This document shows positions 25,255-32,334 of a stretch of 64,000 nt of DNA, one piece after another (position 1 is the stretch's first letter; every line of letters begins with the position of its first letter). The notes beneath the pieces are model-generated. The model saw only the letters and a list, made by a program, of their open reading frames with translations, was not told the origin of the DNA and searched no databases. The DNA comes from Desulfoferula mesophila (GTDB taxonomy: Bacteria; Desulfobacterota; Desulfarculia; Desulfarculales; Desulfarculaceae): positions 1,379,501 to 1,443,500 of the forward strand of contig NZ_AP028679.1 of the NCBI RefSeq assembly GCF_037076455.1, in the 5' to 3' direction. The position numbers were made by a program, and so were the translations under genes.

Positions 25255-26757
25255 CTACAGACTCGCCCGGAAGACTTTGCGGAAGTGATAGCCGTAAATG
25301 GCGAAGGTCACGGCCATGGGGAAGAGGCTGGGCCGCCGGAACAGTGACCACAGCAAAAGCTTCCAATACTGCCAGCGGGCCCGGTCCTTGACCCCCAGCA
25401 CCACCAGAGTCTTGGGAAAGGCCCAGGCATAGCCGGAGTGCAGCCGCACGTATCGGGGATGGAAATGAAGTTTGTTCCCTTTCGGGGGGTGATACTCCCG
25501 CAGGTATTCCCGCACTCGCTTGAAGTAGGGTTTGGGAGAGTAGATGCCGCTGATAACTTCGCTGTAGCCCCGTAAAAGGGCCTCCAGGCCCATGCGCGGC
25601 ACGATGTTGGTGGAGAAGTCGGTGTTGTCGCCGGTGACCTCGGTGATTAGACGGCCCTCCTGGGTTATGCGCTGGTATAGCCGGCTGCCCCGGGGTGCGT
25701 TCAGCAGCCCCACCATGGCCGTGACGATGCGGCTGCTTTGAATCATCTCGATCTGCTCGTTGAATACCGAGGAGGTGTCGCTATCAAAACCGACGATGAA
25801 GCCGCCGCGCACCTCCAGACCAAAGCTCTGAATCTTCCTGACGCAGGCCACCAGATCGCGGTTGCGGTTCTGCAACTTGCTGCACTCGGCCAGGCTGTCT
25901 TCGTTGGGGGTTTCGATGCCCACGAACACGCCGTCGAAACCGGCCTGCACCATCATCCTCATCAGCGTTTCGTCGTCGCTCAGGTCTATGGAGGCTTCCG
26001 TGGAGAACACGAAGGGATGCCGGTGCTGGCCCATCCAGCAGATGACAGCCGGCAGGACCTCCTCCTTGAGCTTGGCCCGGTTGCCGATGAAGTTGTCGTC
26101 CACGATGAACAAGGCCCCCCGCCAGCCCGCGGCGTAGAGGCTGTCTAGCTCATCCAATATCTGTTTGGTTCCCTTGGTGCGCACCCGGCGGCCGAACAGC
26201 GAGGTTATGTCGCAGAACTCGCACTGGAAGGGGCAGCCCCGCGAGTATTGCAGGCTCATGGAGGCGTAGCGCCGGAGCTTGAACAGGCTCCACATGGGCG
26301 GGGGAGTACCGGTCAAGGCGGGGAACTGGTCGGTGGTGTACAGGGGCAGGGGATGGCCGGCATCCAGGTCGCGCAGGAACTGGGGCAGCGTCACCTCGGC
26401 CTCGCCCAAGACAAAGTGATCGATCCCTTCGAACTCTTTATGGCAGGTGGTGAACAAAGGGCCGCCGGCCACCGTCTTGACCCCCATGGCGCGGCATCGG
26501 GCCACCACCCTCCGCACGGACTTGCGCTGGATGGCCATGGCGCTGATGAATACGTAGTCCGCCCATTGCAGGTGTTTGTCCCTGAGGGGCTCCACGTTCT
26601 CATCGATGAGTTTTTTCTCCCAGGAGGTCGGCAGCATGGCCGCCACGGTGGCCAGACCCAGGGGCGGGTGCAGGGCTTTCTTGGAGATGAACTTAAGTGC
26701 GTGCTTGAAGCTCCAGAAAGTTTCCGGATTTTGAGGGTATATCAGAAGCGCTCTCAC
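25255..26757 (-). CDS. B12-binding radical SAM protein
   Basis: The 500-residue protein has an N-terminal cobalamin-binding-like Rossmann domain (about 1-130, YPQNPETFWSFKHAL at the start). The radical SAM core carries the CxxxCxxC cluster motif at C175, C179 and C182 (SRGCPFQCEFC). A C-terminal extension of the DUF4070 type follows (YHPPKGNKLHFHPRYVRL). Relatives include hopanoid C-methylases and other C-methyl or C-C bond enzymes acting on lipids or pigments. The product cannot be fixed here. Next to a desaturase and envelope proteins, lipid modification is a reasonable guess. Confidence 0.85.
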   Translation of the reverse strand: MRALLIYPQNPETFWSFKHALKFISKKALHPPLGLATVAAMLPTSWEKKLIDENVEPLRDKHLQWADYVFISAMAIQRKSVRRVVARCRAMGVKTVAGGPLFTTCHKEFEGIDHFVLGEAEVTLPQFLRDLDAGHPLPLYTTDQFPALTGTPPPMWSLFKLRRYASMSLQYSRGCPFQCEFCDITSLFGRRVRTKGTKQILDELDSLYAAGWRGALFIVDDNFIGNRAKLKEEVLPAVICWMGQHRHPFVFSTEASIDLSDDETLMRMMVQAGFDGVFVGIETPNEDSLAECSKLQNRNRDLVACVRKIQSFGLEVRGGFIVGFDSDTSSVFNEQIEMIQSSRIVTAMVGLLNAPRGSRLYQRITQEGRLITEVTGDNTDFSTNIVPRMGLEALLRGYSEVISGIYSPKPYFKRVREYLREYHPPKGNKLHFHPRYVRLHSGYAWAFPKTLVVLGVKDRARWQYWKLLLWSLFRRPSLFPMAVTFAIYGYHFRKVFRASL

Positions 26758-26852
26758 TACGCACCATCCTTTGAAATTACAGCCCTAAACGCCAACATTT
26801 CAATTCATACGCTGCTTATTAACCTCAAACTCACGCTTGGCATCGACATCAT

Positions 26853-27062
26853 CTAGCGCTTCCTACCCACCAATACCAGCAGCAACCCGGCCACTGCCGC
26901 AGCCGCCCCACCCACCAGGTAAGCCATGGTGTTGTTGGTGTAGCGCCCGGTGAAAGTCTTGGAGGCTGAATCCACCAAGGAATCGGTGGCGGTAAAGCCG
27001 TAGACGAGCAAAATCACTCCCACCACCAAAAGTACGATGCCCGATATTTTCCAAAGATTCAC
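26853..27062 (-). CDS. DUF3185-family small membrane protein
   Basis: The 69-residue protein starts at GTG 27062 behind GGAGG. It has two membrane helices (ISGIVLLVVGVILLVYGF and YLVGGAAAAVAGLLLVLVG) separated by a polar loop with SKTFTGRYTNNTM, the DUF3185 pattern. The function is unknown. It sits among DUF3309, BON and CsbD genes, a set typical of envelope stress responses. Confidence 0.8.
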   Translation of the reverse strand: MNLWKISGIVLLVVGVILLVYGFTATDSLVDSASKTFTGRYTNNTMAYLVGGAAAAVAGLLLVLVGRKR

Positions 27063-27120
27063 GTGGTCGCCTCCGCCTAAAAGTATGGATCATGTCGACT
27101 TGCGGTGACTTCGCTGAATA

Positions 27121-27276
27121 TCAAATACGTCCCAATAAAAAGAGCACTATAACGATAACAAGGATCACTCCCAGGATGGAGCTTGGATAATATCCCCACC
27201 CCCTGCTGTGCTGCCAGGAAGGGAACGCACCTATAATGAAAAGGATCAAAACAATTACCAGTATTGTTACTAACAT
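27121..27276 (-). CDS. DUF3309-family small membrane protein
   Basis: This 51-residue ORF begins MLVTILVIVLILFIIGAFPSW and continues with HSRGWGYYPS, then ILGVILVIVIVLFLLGRI. The two short helices around a W-S-x-x-W-G-Y-x-P turn are the DUF3309 signature. It is below common ORF length cut-offs and is easily missed. It lies 58 bp before the DUF3185 start, on the same strand. Confidence 0.85.
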   Translation of the reverse strand: MLVTILVIVLILFIIGAFPSWQHSRGWGYYPSSILGVILVIVIVLFLLGRI

Positions 27277-27362
27277 CCCCGCCTCTCTTTCTTGCACATG
27301 CTGGAAGTTTGAAAGCCGTTAACCATCCCGGAGATAGCTACAGACCCTCCTGATTCACCAAG

Positions 27363-27677
27363 CTATTTTACGAGCAGATCATTTTTCACCGACACGACAC
27401 CCTCGACGCTGCGGGCAACTTCCCCCGCCCTTCTGACGCTCTCCGCGGAATTAACAAAACCGCTTAACTGAACCTCTCCCTTGTAAGACTCGACGCTGAT
27501 TTGCATCGTTTTAAGCATAGGATCGTTAAAGATTGCGGCCTTTACCTTGGTTGTGATGGCGGAGTTGTCGACATACTGCCCGGTGCTTTCGCTGGTTTGC
27601 GTGGCAGCGCACCCCAGGAATATTGTCATCAGCCCGATAACAACCAGTAAGCCCAAACTCTTTTGCAGCTTTCGCAT
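27363..27677 (-). CDS. BON-domain lipoprotein
   Basis: The 104-residue protein has a lipoprotein signal (lipobox IFLGC) and one BON domain (AITTKVKAAIFNDPMLKTMQISVESYKGEVQLSGFV, then RRAGEVARSVEGVVSVKNDLLV). BON domains bind membrane lipids or peptidoglycan-associated surfaces and are common in osmotic-stress proteins such as OsmY. It is probably tethered in the periplasm and protects the envelope. Confidence 0.88.
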   Translation of the reverse strand: MRKLQKSLGLLVVIGLMTIFLGCAATQTSESTGQYVDNSAITTKVKAAIFNDPMLKTMQISVESYKGEVQLSGFVNSAESVRRAGEVARSVEGVVSVKNDLLVK

Positions 27678-27807
27678 GACTTATTCCTTTATCGTTAAGT
27701 TGACCCAGTCAGTTGCTCAAGTGCATTTTCCGGCCACCCGATATATTGCTTTATGCAGCTCCTCGGCGCAGATGACGGGACAAGCTTGCTTGCAGGCCTA
27801 GGGCTGG

Positions 27808-28110
27808 TTAGCCGCTGGGGTTGCTGCCTGCCGGCATCCTGGTGAAGCGCTGGGCCACCCAGCCGAACTGGTCATTGGGGGCCTGCATGTAGAGCCATCC
27901 AGGTGACTGACCGTAAATAGTCAGGTTTAAGCCTTGAGACACAGTGGCCGTCACTGGTGTAGTTGCGGCCGGGGCCCGAGCGAACGTTTAGCAGGGGAGA
28001 GGTCACCACCGCCATGCCCTGCAGAGTGGCAAGGCCAGGGTGCTGGCCAGAACCAAGCAGCCCAACCGGCCTGCCCAGCGCGATATTACGGTTCGTTTGC
28101 TATGCAACAT
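27808..28110 (-). pseudogene. frameshifted SH3b-domain exported protein
   Basis: From ATG 28110 the frame gives a signal-like start (MLHSKRTVISRWAGRLGC, then LVLASTLALPLC) but stops after 35 residues. Moving one frame gives VTSPLLNVRSGPGRNY, and another shift gives VSQGLNLTIYGQSPGWLYMQ and FGWVAQRFT, ending at TAA 27808. Together these make one bacterial SH3 (SH3_3) domain. Two frameshifts separate the pieces, so the gene is inactive unless the sequence has errors. Confidence 0.65.
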
Positions 28111-28181
28111 ATCTCAATCCCTTTCCGGGATTGCTCTTAACGTGGATGCAGGTTCTAGGTTCCCGACGCGCGACCGTCGCC

Positions 28182-28361
28182 CTATTTCCCCGCAACCTTC
28201 TCGATCTCGCCGACCTTTTTCTGTATTTTGCCGGCCCTTTTTTCGTCTTTACCTGCGCCTTCCAATTCAGAATTCATGCTGGCTTTACCGGCGAGTTCCT
28301 TGACCTTGCCCTTTACTTTGTGAAGCGTGCCTTCCGCTTGATTCTTAGTGCTGGATTTCAT
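28182..28361 (-). CDS. CsbD-family stress protein
   Basis: The protein starts MKSSTKNQAEGTLHKVKGKV at ATG 28361, with GGGAG seven bases before it. It has 59 residues, is Lys/Glu/Gly-rich, and carries the CsbD motifs GxxHKVKGKVKELAGKA and AGKIQKKVGEIEKV. CsbD proteins are induced by general stress in many bacteria; their mechanism is unknown. An in-frame ATG four codons upstream is possible but has a weaker ribosome site. Confidence 0.88.
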   Translation of the reverse strand: MKSSTKNQAEGTLHKVKGKVKELAGKASMNSELEGAGKDEKRAGKIQKKVGEIEKVAGK

Positions 28362-28429
28362 GAGTTCTCCCATCCTTGTTAGTTTGAGAAGGGCCGCAAA
28401 GGACTTTCGAACCGTCGAACTATTTGTCC

Positions 28430-28823
28430 GACGGAGAGCCGCTTCTCAGTGGTCGGTAGGCTTGCCTTGGCGAGGTTGGCCGAAGCTTGGCCGCGAGCGG
28501 TTAGAGGGAGCAAGCGGTGCCCGCTGTGTCTTTATTAAATTATCCCCTGAAATCCTGGAAACGCACAGATTAGATACCGTTTAAATAATGACTATATAAA
28601 ATCACCATTATCAAAGCTCGGATAAGCGGGCACTCAAGCTGACCTCGCATCCTAATATACTAATTTTACGACGTATATTGTGCCTATAGGTAGCAACCGT
28701 GTCACCTGATACATTCAACACCTCGGCGATCTCCTTGGTCGCCAAGCCCTCTCGAATCATCATGACCGCCTGGATCCCTCCAGGCGTGAAACTGAATTTA
28801 GGAGAGTTCAGCCGCTGGGTAAA
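28430..28823. repeat. direct repeat copy 2 (matches 18040-18435)
   Basis: The sequence follows copy 1 closely, including the 3' flank of the PAS-LuxR gene, and then breaks off abruptly after 28823. Recombination between the copies would delete about 10 kb of cargo. Confidence 0.75.
28611..28823 (-). pseudogene. truncated LuxR-type HTH (C-terminal fragment of a PAS-LuxR gene)
   Basis: The minus strand still reads as the HTH end of the 18214-19752 protein. It keeps EIAEVLNVSGDTVATYRHN, then RRKISILG and a conserved final LSEL and stop. The N-terminal sensor part and start are missing. Several helix residues are altered (TPGGIQAV in place of TPREIQVA). It is a dead fragment carried with the duplicated region. 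Confidence 0.75.
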
Positions 28824-28851
28824 GGTGCCATGCGTATAGGCTCAACAACAG

Positions 28852-29043
28852 TTACTTCCCCACGCGGATACTGGATAGCGAACCGATAACTCCAAAAACG
28901 CTCAAAAGCCACAAAACGACGACAATCACCACGACGGCATTCAAGATCGTCTTGATGGAGCCCGCCATCGGGATGAATCGGTTGATGAGCCAGAGAACAA
29001 CACCGACTGCGATCAGGACAAGCAAAACTTGAAGTAAAGGCAT
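28852..29043 (-). CDS. Thivi_2564-type small membrane protein
   Basis: The 63-residue protein has two hydrophobic helices (LLQVLLVLIAVGVVLWLINRFIP and ILNAVVVIVVVLWLLSVFGVIG) with the INRFIPM turn seen in the Thivi_2564 group. The function is unknown. Members commonly neighbour CsbD and BON genes, as here. The ATG at 29043 has GGAGGG ten or so bases upstream. Confidence 0.8.
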   Translation of the reverse strand: MPLLQVLLVLIAVGVVLWLINRFIPMAGSIKTILNAVVVIVVVLWLLSVFGVIGSLSSIRVGK

Positions 29044-29295
29044 GATCTAACCCTCCATGATTTGTTGATGAAAGCAGGCAAGGGTGCTCCGCTCTTGCTT
29101 ATGCGCTGCTCTGAGCGCAGCTGATTTTCGGTTCAAGCTCTCCCTTATTTCTGCCGACTACTAATACCATTATGCTTGAAAGCTGCCGCTCAGTTCGTCG
29201 GTGCAAACCGGACATTGCGATGGGCTCGGGAGTATCGAATGCAAGGGAGGTGCGGCAAGCTGCGGGTCGGGCTGCAAAAATGGGGTCCAAGTAGT
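29044..29295. other. stretch without recognised gene
   Basis: About 250 bp between the Thivi_2564-type gene and the IS110 left end. Only short open frames without family features are present. Confidence 0.4.
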
Positions 29296-30518
29296 GCTAA
29301 GATGAGATGAGTGTGGTCATCCCCCCGCTTTGGGACAATGGTCTTGGGTACTTAGAGACCATTAAAGGGAGGGTTGACCATGATTTATGTTGGCATGGAC
29401 ATTCACAAGAAGACCACGACTTTTTGCGCTTTGGATCAGGAGGGCAAAGTCATCCACCGGGGTACGGTTCCCAGCGGTGAAACTGGATGGCTTGATGCAA
29501 TCCATCGTTGGCCCAAAGACGAAATAGCGGTTGCTCTTGAAACTGGCTCCATGACCTGGTGGGTGGTGGATGTGTTGCGTGAGGCTGGAATTGAGCCCAT
29601 CGTGGTCGACGCCCGTCAATTCAAAATGATCGCCGACAGTAAGAAGAAGAGCGACCGCCACGATGCCCGGGCCCTTGCCGATGGGCTGCGAGGTGGCTTG
29701 GCTGAGCGAATCGCGGTCAATGTGCCTAGAGAAAAAGCACGTCGGGCCCGCTCTTTGATGCAGACTCGGCAGCAAATTCTCAAGCAGCGCAATATGACGG
29801 TAAACGCAGTAAAGGCCATGCTGCGTTCGGTTGGGGTGGAGATGAAAAAGGCCCAATGGCCCAAGGATAGCCACTGGGAAAAAGTCCTTGATAATCCGGC
29901 GGTGCCCATTTGGATGAAGCCATTCCTGATCACCCAACGCAGCATCTGGGACCACTTGGAGCAGCAAAGGCAGGAGTTTGATGCCTTGGTCCATGAGGAG
30001 TTGAGCTGTTGGCCTGAGGCGCAACTGCTTCTGGAGATGCCCGGTTTCGGCCCCATCGTCACCCTGGGCATTCTCAGCGGCATAGATGACATAAAGCGTT
30101 TCAGGCGCTCAAATCAGCTGGCCAGTTATGCCGGTCTGATCCCCTCGTCCCGTGACAGCGGAGCGGTGCAACGCCGGGGAGGGATAACCCGCCAGGGACG
30201 AAGTCTGATGCGCTATTTCGCGGTGCAGGCCGCCTGGGCGGCCATGCGCAGTAAGAATCTCACGATCCCTTTGCGTAAATGGTCCCGCAGGCTGATTGTG
30301 AAGCGGGGAAAGAAGGTGGCTGCAGTTGCCTTGGCCAGAAGACTTCTAGTCCTGGCCCACAAGCTATTGACCACCGGAGAAGTTTATAACTCCAAATACC
30401 CAGTCGTGGCCTGAGCAAAAAGGAGATTGTTGGCCTAAAAAAAGCGAACGCGCTATTCGAGGATTGGCGTCGAACCTGAAATACTTGCTTGTGGCCGGGA
30501 CCACGTTGCTAAGATGAG
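29296..30518 (+). mobile_element. IS110-family insertion sequence (approximate limits)
   Basis: The 11-mer GCTAAGATGAG occurs at 29296-29306 and 30508-30518, bracketing the transposase gene. IS110 elements lack long inverted repeats and often end in such short direct repeats, so the true ends are probably within or next to these 11-mers. About 75-85 bp of non-coding DNA precede the gene and about 90-105 bp follow it. One of these may encode the guide (bridge) RNA. Confidence 0.65.
29380..30414 (+). CDS. IS110-family transposase (DEDD recombinase)
   Basis: The 344-residue protein has the DEDD/RuvC-like N-terminal catalytic domain (YVGMDIHKKTT, ALETGSMTWW, KSDRHDARALADGL) and a C-terminal transposase_20 domain (LLLEMPGFGPIVTLGILSGI, ASYAGLIPSSRDSG, GGITRQGRSLMRYFAVQAAW). 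ATG 29380 has GGGAGGG just upstream. Related enzymes use a bridge RNA to pair target and donor. The protein appears complete. Confidence 0.93.
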   Translation: MIYVGMDIHKKTTTFCALDQEGKVIHRGTVPSGETGWLDAIHRWPKDEIAVALETGSMTWWVVDVLREAGIEPIVVDARQFKMIADSKKKSDRHDARALADGLRGGLAERIAVNVPREKARRARSLMQTRQQILKQRNMTVNAVKAMLRSVGVEMKKAQWPKDSHWEKVLDNPAVPIWMKPFLITQRSIWDHLEQQRQEFDALVHEELSCWPEAQLLLEMPGFGPIVTLGILSGIDDIKRFRRSNQLASYAGLIPSSRDSGAVQRRGGITRQGRSLMRYFAVQAAWAAMRSKNLTIPLRKWSRRLIVKRGKKVAAVALARRLLVLAHKLLTTGEVYNSKYPVVA

Positions 30519-30636
30519 GGGCGCCAATTCTCGATCCACATCCATGCGCCGGGTCTTAACTGAGCGCGAAGAGAAGCTTGAAAGCGCGATCGCCCTTAAA
30601 CTGGCTTTGTCCGGAAAAAAGGAAAAGGCCTATTGA
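30514..30636 (+). other. short ORF fragment after IS110
   Basis: An open frame from ATG 30514 encodes 40 residues, including RRVLTEREEKLESAIALKL. It starts inside the IS110 end repeat, so it may be the C-terminal end of a gene broken by the insertion. I do not recognise it. Beyond it, to 30765, I see nothing. Confidence 0.25.
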
Positions 30637-30765
30637 TAAATTTTGCCCTTGACCAGAATGACCACACTCAGAGAAGTAAGCTAAACTACGAGATTGCGTT
30701 CGCAACAGTCGGCTTGCATATCCTCTATTAATTTTGGGCCCACCGATATTGCTGCAGAACCCGCT

Positions 30766-31308
30766 TTAACCAACCACCCCCAGCTTGGCCTGGCGCTCCT
30801 CGATAAGCTTGAGGGCCTCCTCGATGCTGTTATTGACGTTGACTTCGATGTCGGCGCCGATCACGCCCGTGTGCTTGGCCAGCAGCTCCAGGGCCTTCAC
30901 CTTGACCGGGCTGCCCATGCTGATCTCTACGGTCTCAACCTCTCCGACCTTGCTGGTCTTGACCTTGCCCACCCCGGCCTTGCCCTTATCGCCCAGCTCC
31001 TCGGAGGTGAGCAGGGTAACGCCCTCCGGGCCCCAGGAGCAGACATCAGTCAGGCGGGCGAAGCCCACCGCAGCCAACTCGGCCACCACCTGGTCGGCGG
31101 TTACGCCGGTGCGCTCGCATCGCTTGGCCTTGGCCTTTTGAATTGCTTTCAGAACGTATGTTTTCGTAACTAGCTCTCGCCCATAGGCCGGACTTTTGAG
31201 CCCAGCCCGCAGGGCAGCCTGGCTGGCGTTGAGATCCACCATATACTCATCGACGAAACGCTCCTGCTTGGGGGTGAGATCATACAAATTAAATACCTCC
31301 AAGGTCAT
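30766..31308 (-). CDS. phage-type terminase small subunit
   Basis: The 180-residue protein matches the small terminase pattern: LTPKQERFVDEYMVDLNASQAALRAGL (N-terminal HTH), then VLKAIQKAKAKR and a C-terminal oligomerisation part with VKVKALELLAKHTGVIG. It would recognise element or helper-phage DNA for packaging. No large terminase subunit or capsid gene is present, as in satellites. ATG 31308 lies in the loop of a perfect inverted repeat. A TTG at 31287 with GGAGG eight bases upstream is a plausible real start. Confidence 0.85.
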   Translation of the reverse strand: MTLEVFNLYDLTPKQERFVDEYMVDLNASQAALRAGLKSPAYGRELVTKTYVLKAIQKAKAKRCERTGVTADQVVAELAAVGFARLTDVCSWGPEGVTLLTSEELGDKGKAGVGKVKTSKVGEVETVEISMGSPVKVKALELLAKHTGVIGADIEVNVNNSIEEALKLIEERQAKLGVVG

Positions 31309-31328
31309 TATCTTTGACCTTGGAGGTA
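31294..31328. promoter_or_regulatory. perfect 14-bp inverted repeat at the terminase start
   Basis: TACCTCCAAGGTCA (31294-31307) and TGACCTTGGAGGTA (31315-31328) are perfect complements with a 7-bp spacer. One arm contains GGAGG (read on the minus strand within the gene start). As DNA it is an operator-like palindrome; as RNA it would fold and hide the ribosome site. A further TGGAGGTA lies at 31346-31353. The pair at 34635-34675 uses the same TACCTCC/GGAGGTA core. Confidence 0.65.
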
Positions 31329-31356
31329 ATGTCGCCTTACATATATGGAGGTATGG

Positions 31357-31548
31357 TTAAAGCCTGCATAATCTACCGGCGCAATCAAAGGAGGTGCCCT
31401 CGCGAGGGGGTTCCTCCTCTATTATGCGCTCCTCGGTAGTCCAGCGATGGCCACAGGTTATGCACTCCCGGCGCCGGCGCACCCGGTCAGAGTAGCCCTC
31501 GGTGGCCACTACCCGGTCCTGGTTGCTTTTGCACTTTTGGCAGTCCAT
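31357..31548 (-). CDS. small zinc-ribbon protein (NrdR-like N-terminal motif)
   Basis: The 63-residue protein has CQKCKS and CITCGH, two CxxC pairs separated by the basic RRRRE stretch, closely resembling the zinc ribbon of NrdR (C-x2-C ... RVRRRREC-x2-CGHRW-TTEER). The ATP-cone is absent. It may be a DNA-binding regulator of the element. GGAG precedes the ATG by about ten bases. Confidence 0.65.
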   Translation of the reverse strand: MDCQKCKSNQDRVVATEGYSDRVRRRRECITCGHRWTTEERIIEEEPPREGTSFDCAGRLCRL

Positions 31549-31571
31549 TTAACTGCGCTCCTATCTCTGCC

Positions 31572-31937
31572 TTAATTGGCCGAGATCGTCGATTCTGGAG
31601 GATAAATCGGCCCGTGAGTCCCGAAGAAAAACTCTTTTGGTGGCCGGCCGCCGATGCCTTTCCGCCGGGGGTTGGTGCCCATTCTGAATTTGTGCAAGCA
31701 ACAATCATCAGAGTGGAGCATGCGGCCGGTGCATCGCGCTGCCTCGGCCGCGGAGCCGGCGCAATCTATGCAAAATTTTTGAATAGTCTTGAGCCGGCTG
31801 ATTTTTACCCCATCGGGGAGGTGGTTGAGGCGGGAACCATGTAACTGGCAGTTGATGGACTGACATTCTTTAACAAGGGCACGGCCGCCACCCATACAGA
31901 AAAGACAATGTGTTCTAATCGCTTTTTGCGGTGTCAT
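31572..31937 (-). CDS. Cys-rich phage/satellite protein (putative zinc-binding)
   Basis: ATG 31937 has GGAG nine bases upstream. The 121 residues contain several metal-ligand pairs: CLFC, ECQSINC, CIDC, C-x8-DDCC, then the tail HKFRMGTNPRRKG, a pattern known from small prophage proteins of sulfate-reducing bacteria. The function is unknown. A decayed copy of its 3' end is seen at 14239-14297. Confidence 0.65.
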   Translation of the reverse strand: MTPQKAIRTHCLFCMGGGRALVKECQSINCQLHGSRLNHLPDGVKISRLKTIQKFCIDCAGSAAEAARCTGRMLHSDDCCLHKFRMGTNPRRKGIGGRPPKEFFFGTHGPIYPPESTISAN

Positions 31938-31966
31938 ACTCAGATCTCCTTTCCTATGGTGCTCGA

Positions 31967-32080
31967 TCAATACCGCGTTGGTGTAATGGCCAGCAGGTTA
32001 AGCTCTGGCAGGTGACGCCGGGCCTCCAGGGTCCAGGCCATGAGGGCCGCCTGGATGGCATATTCCTTTTGCTGGGGCAT
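31967..32080 (-). CDS. possible 37-residue small protein
   Basis: ATG 32080 follows GGAGG by five bases and opens a frame of 37 codons (MPQQKEYAIQAALMAWTLEA, then RRHLPELN). It lies between the candidate origin and the Cys-rich gene, on the same strand, with a strong ribosome site. No family is recognised, so it is supported only by its start signals and position. Confidence 0.4.
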   Translation of the reverse strand: MPQQKEYAIQAALMAWTLEARRHLPELNLLAITPTRY

Positions 32081-32095
32081 CAAAACCTCCTAAAT

Positions 32096-32332
32096 AAACC
32101 CATAGCAGGCCCTGCTACGGGTTTGCGCGAGTTGTTCTTGAGTGATCTCAGCCAGTTGGGGGGTAAACCAGTACCTGTAGCAGCCCCCCCTATAAATAAA
32201 AGGGTCCAGGGGCCCCCAGGGGGGGAAATATATATTTTTATATACTTATATATATAGTTACTAATTAACATATAAGTAGCTTGATTTCCTTGGGAATAAC
32301 CCGTAGCAAACCAGTAGCAAACACGTTGCTAC
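32096..32332. other. candidate replication origin: GTAGCA repeats plus AT-rich tract
   Basis: A 29-bp near-perfect palindrome (32096-32124, one mismatch in 14-bp arms) carries TGCTAC at 32113-32118. GTAGCA follows at 32177-32182, 32303-32308 and 32314-32319, with TGCTAC at 32327-32332. The last two form CAGTAGCAA-ACACG-TTGCTACTG. Between them, 32226-32276 is almost pure A/T. Repeats plus an easily melted tract directly after the primase-polymerase gene fit an origin used by that protein. A promoter/operator region is the alternative. Confidence 0.5.
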
Positions 32333-32334
32333 TG

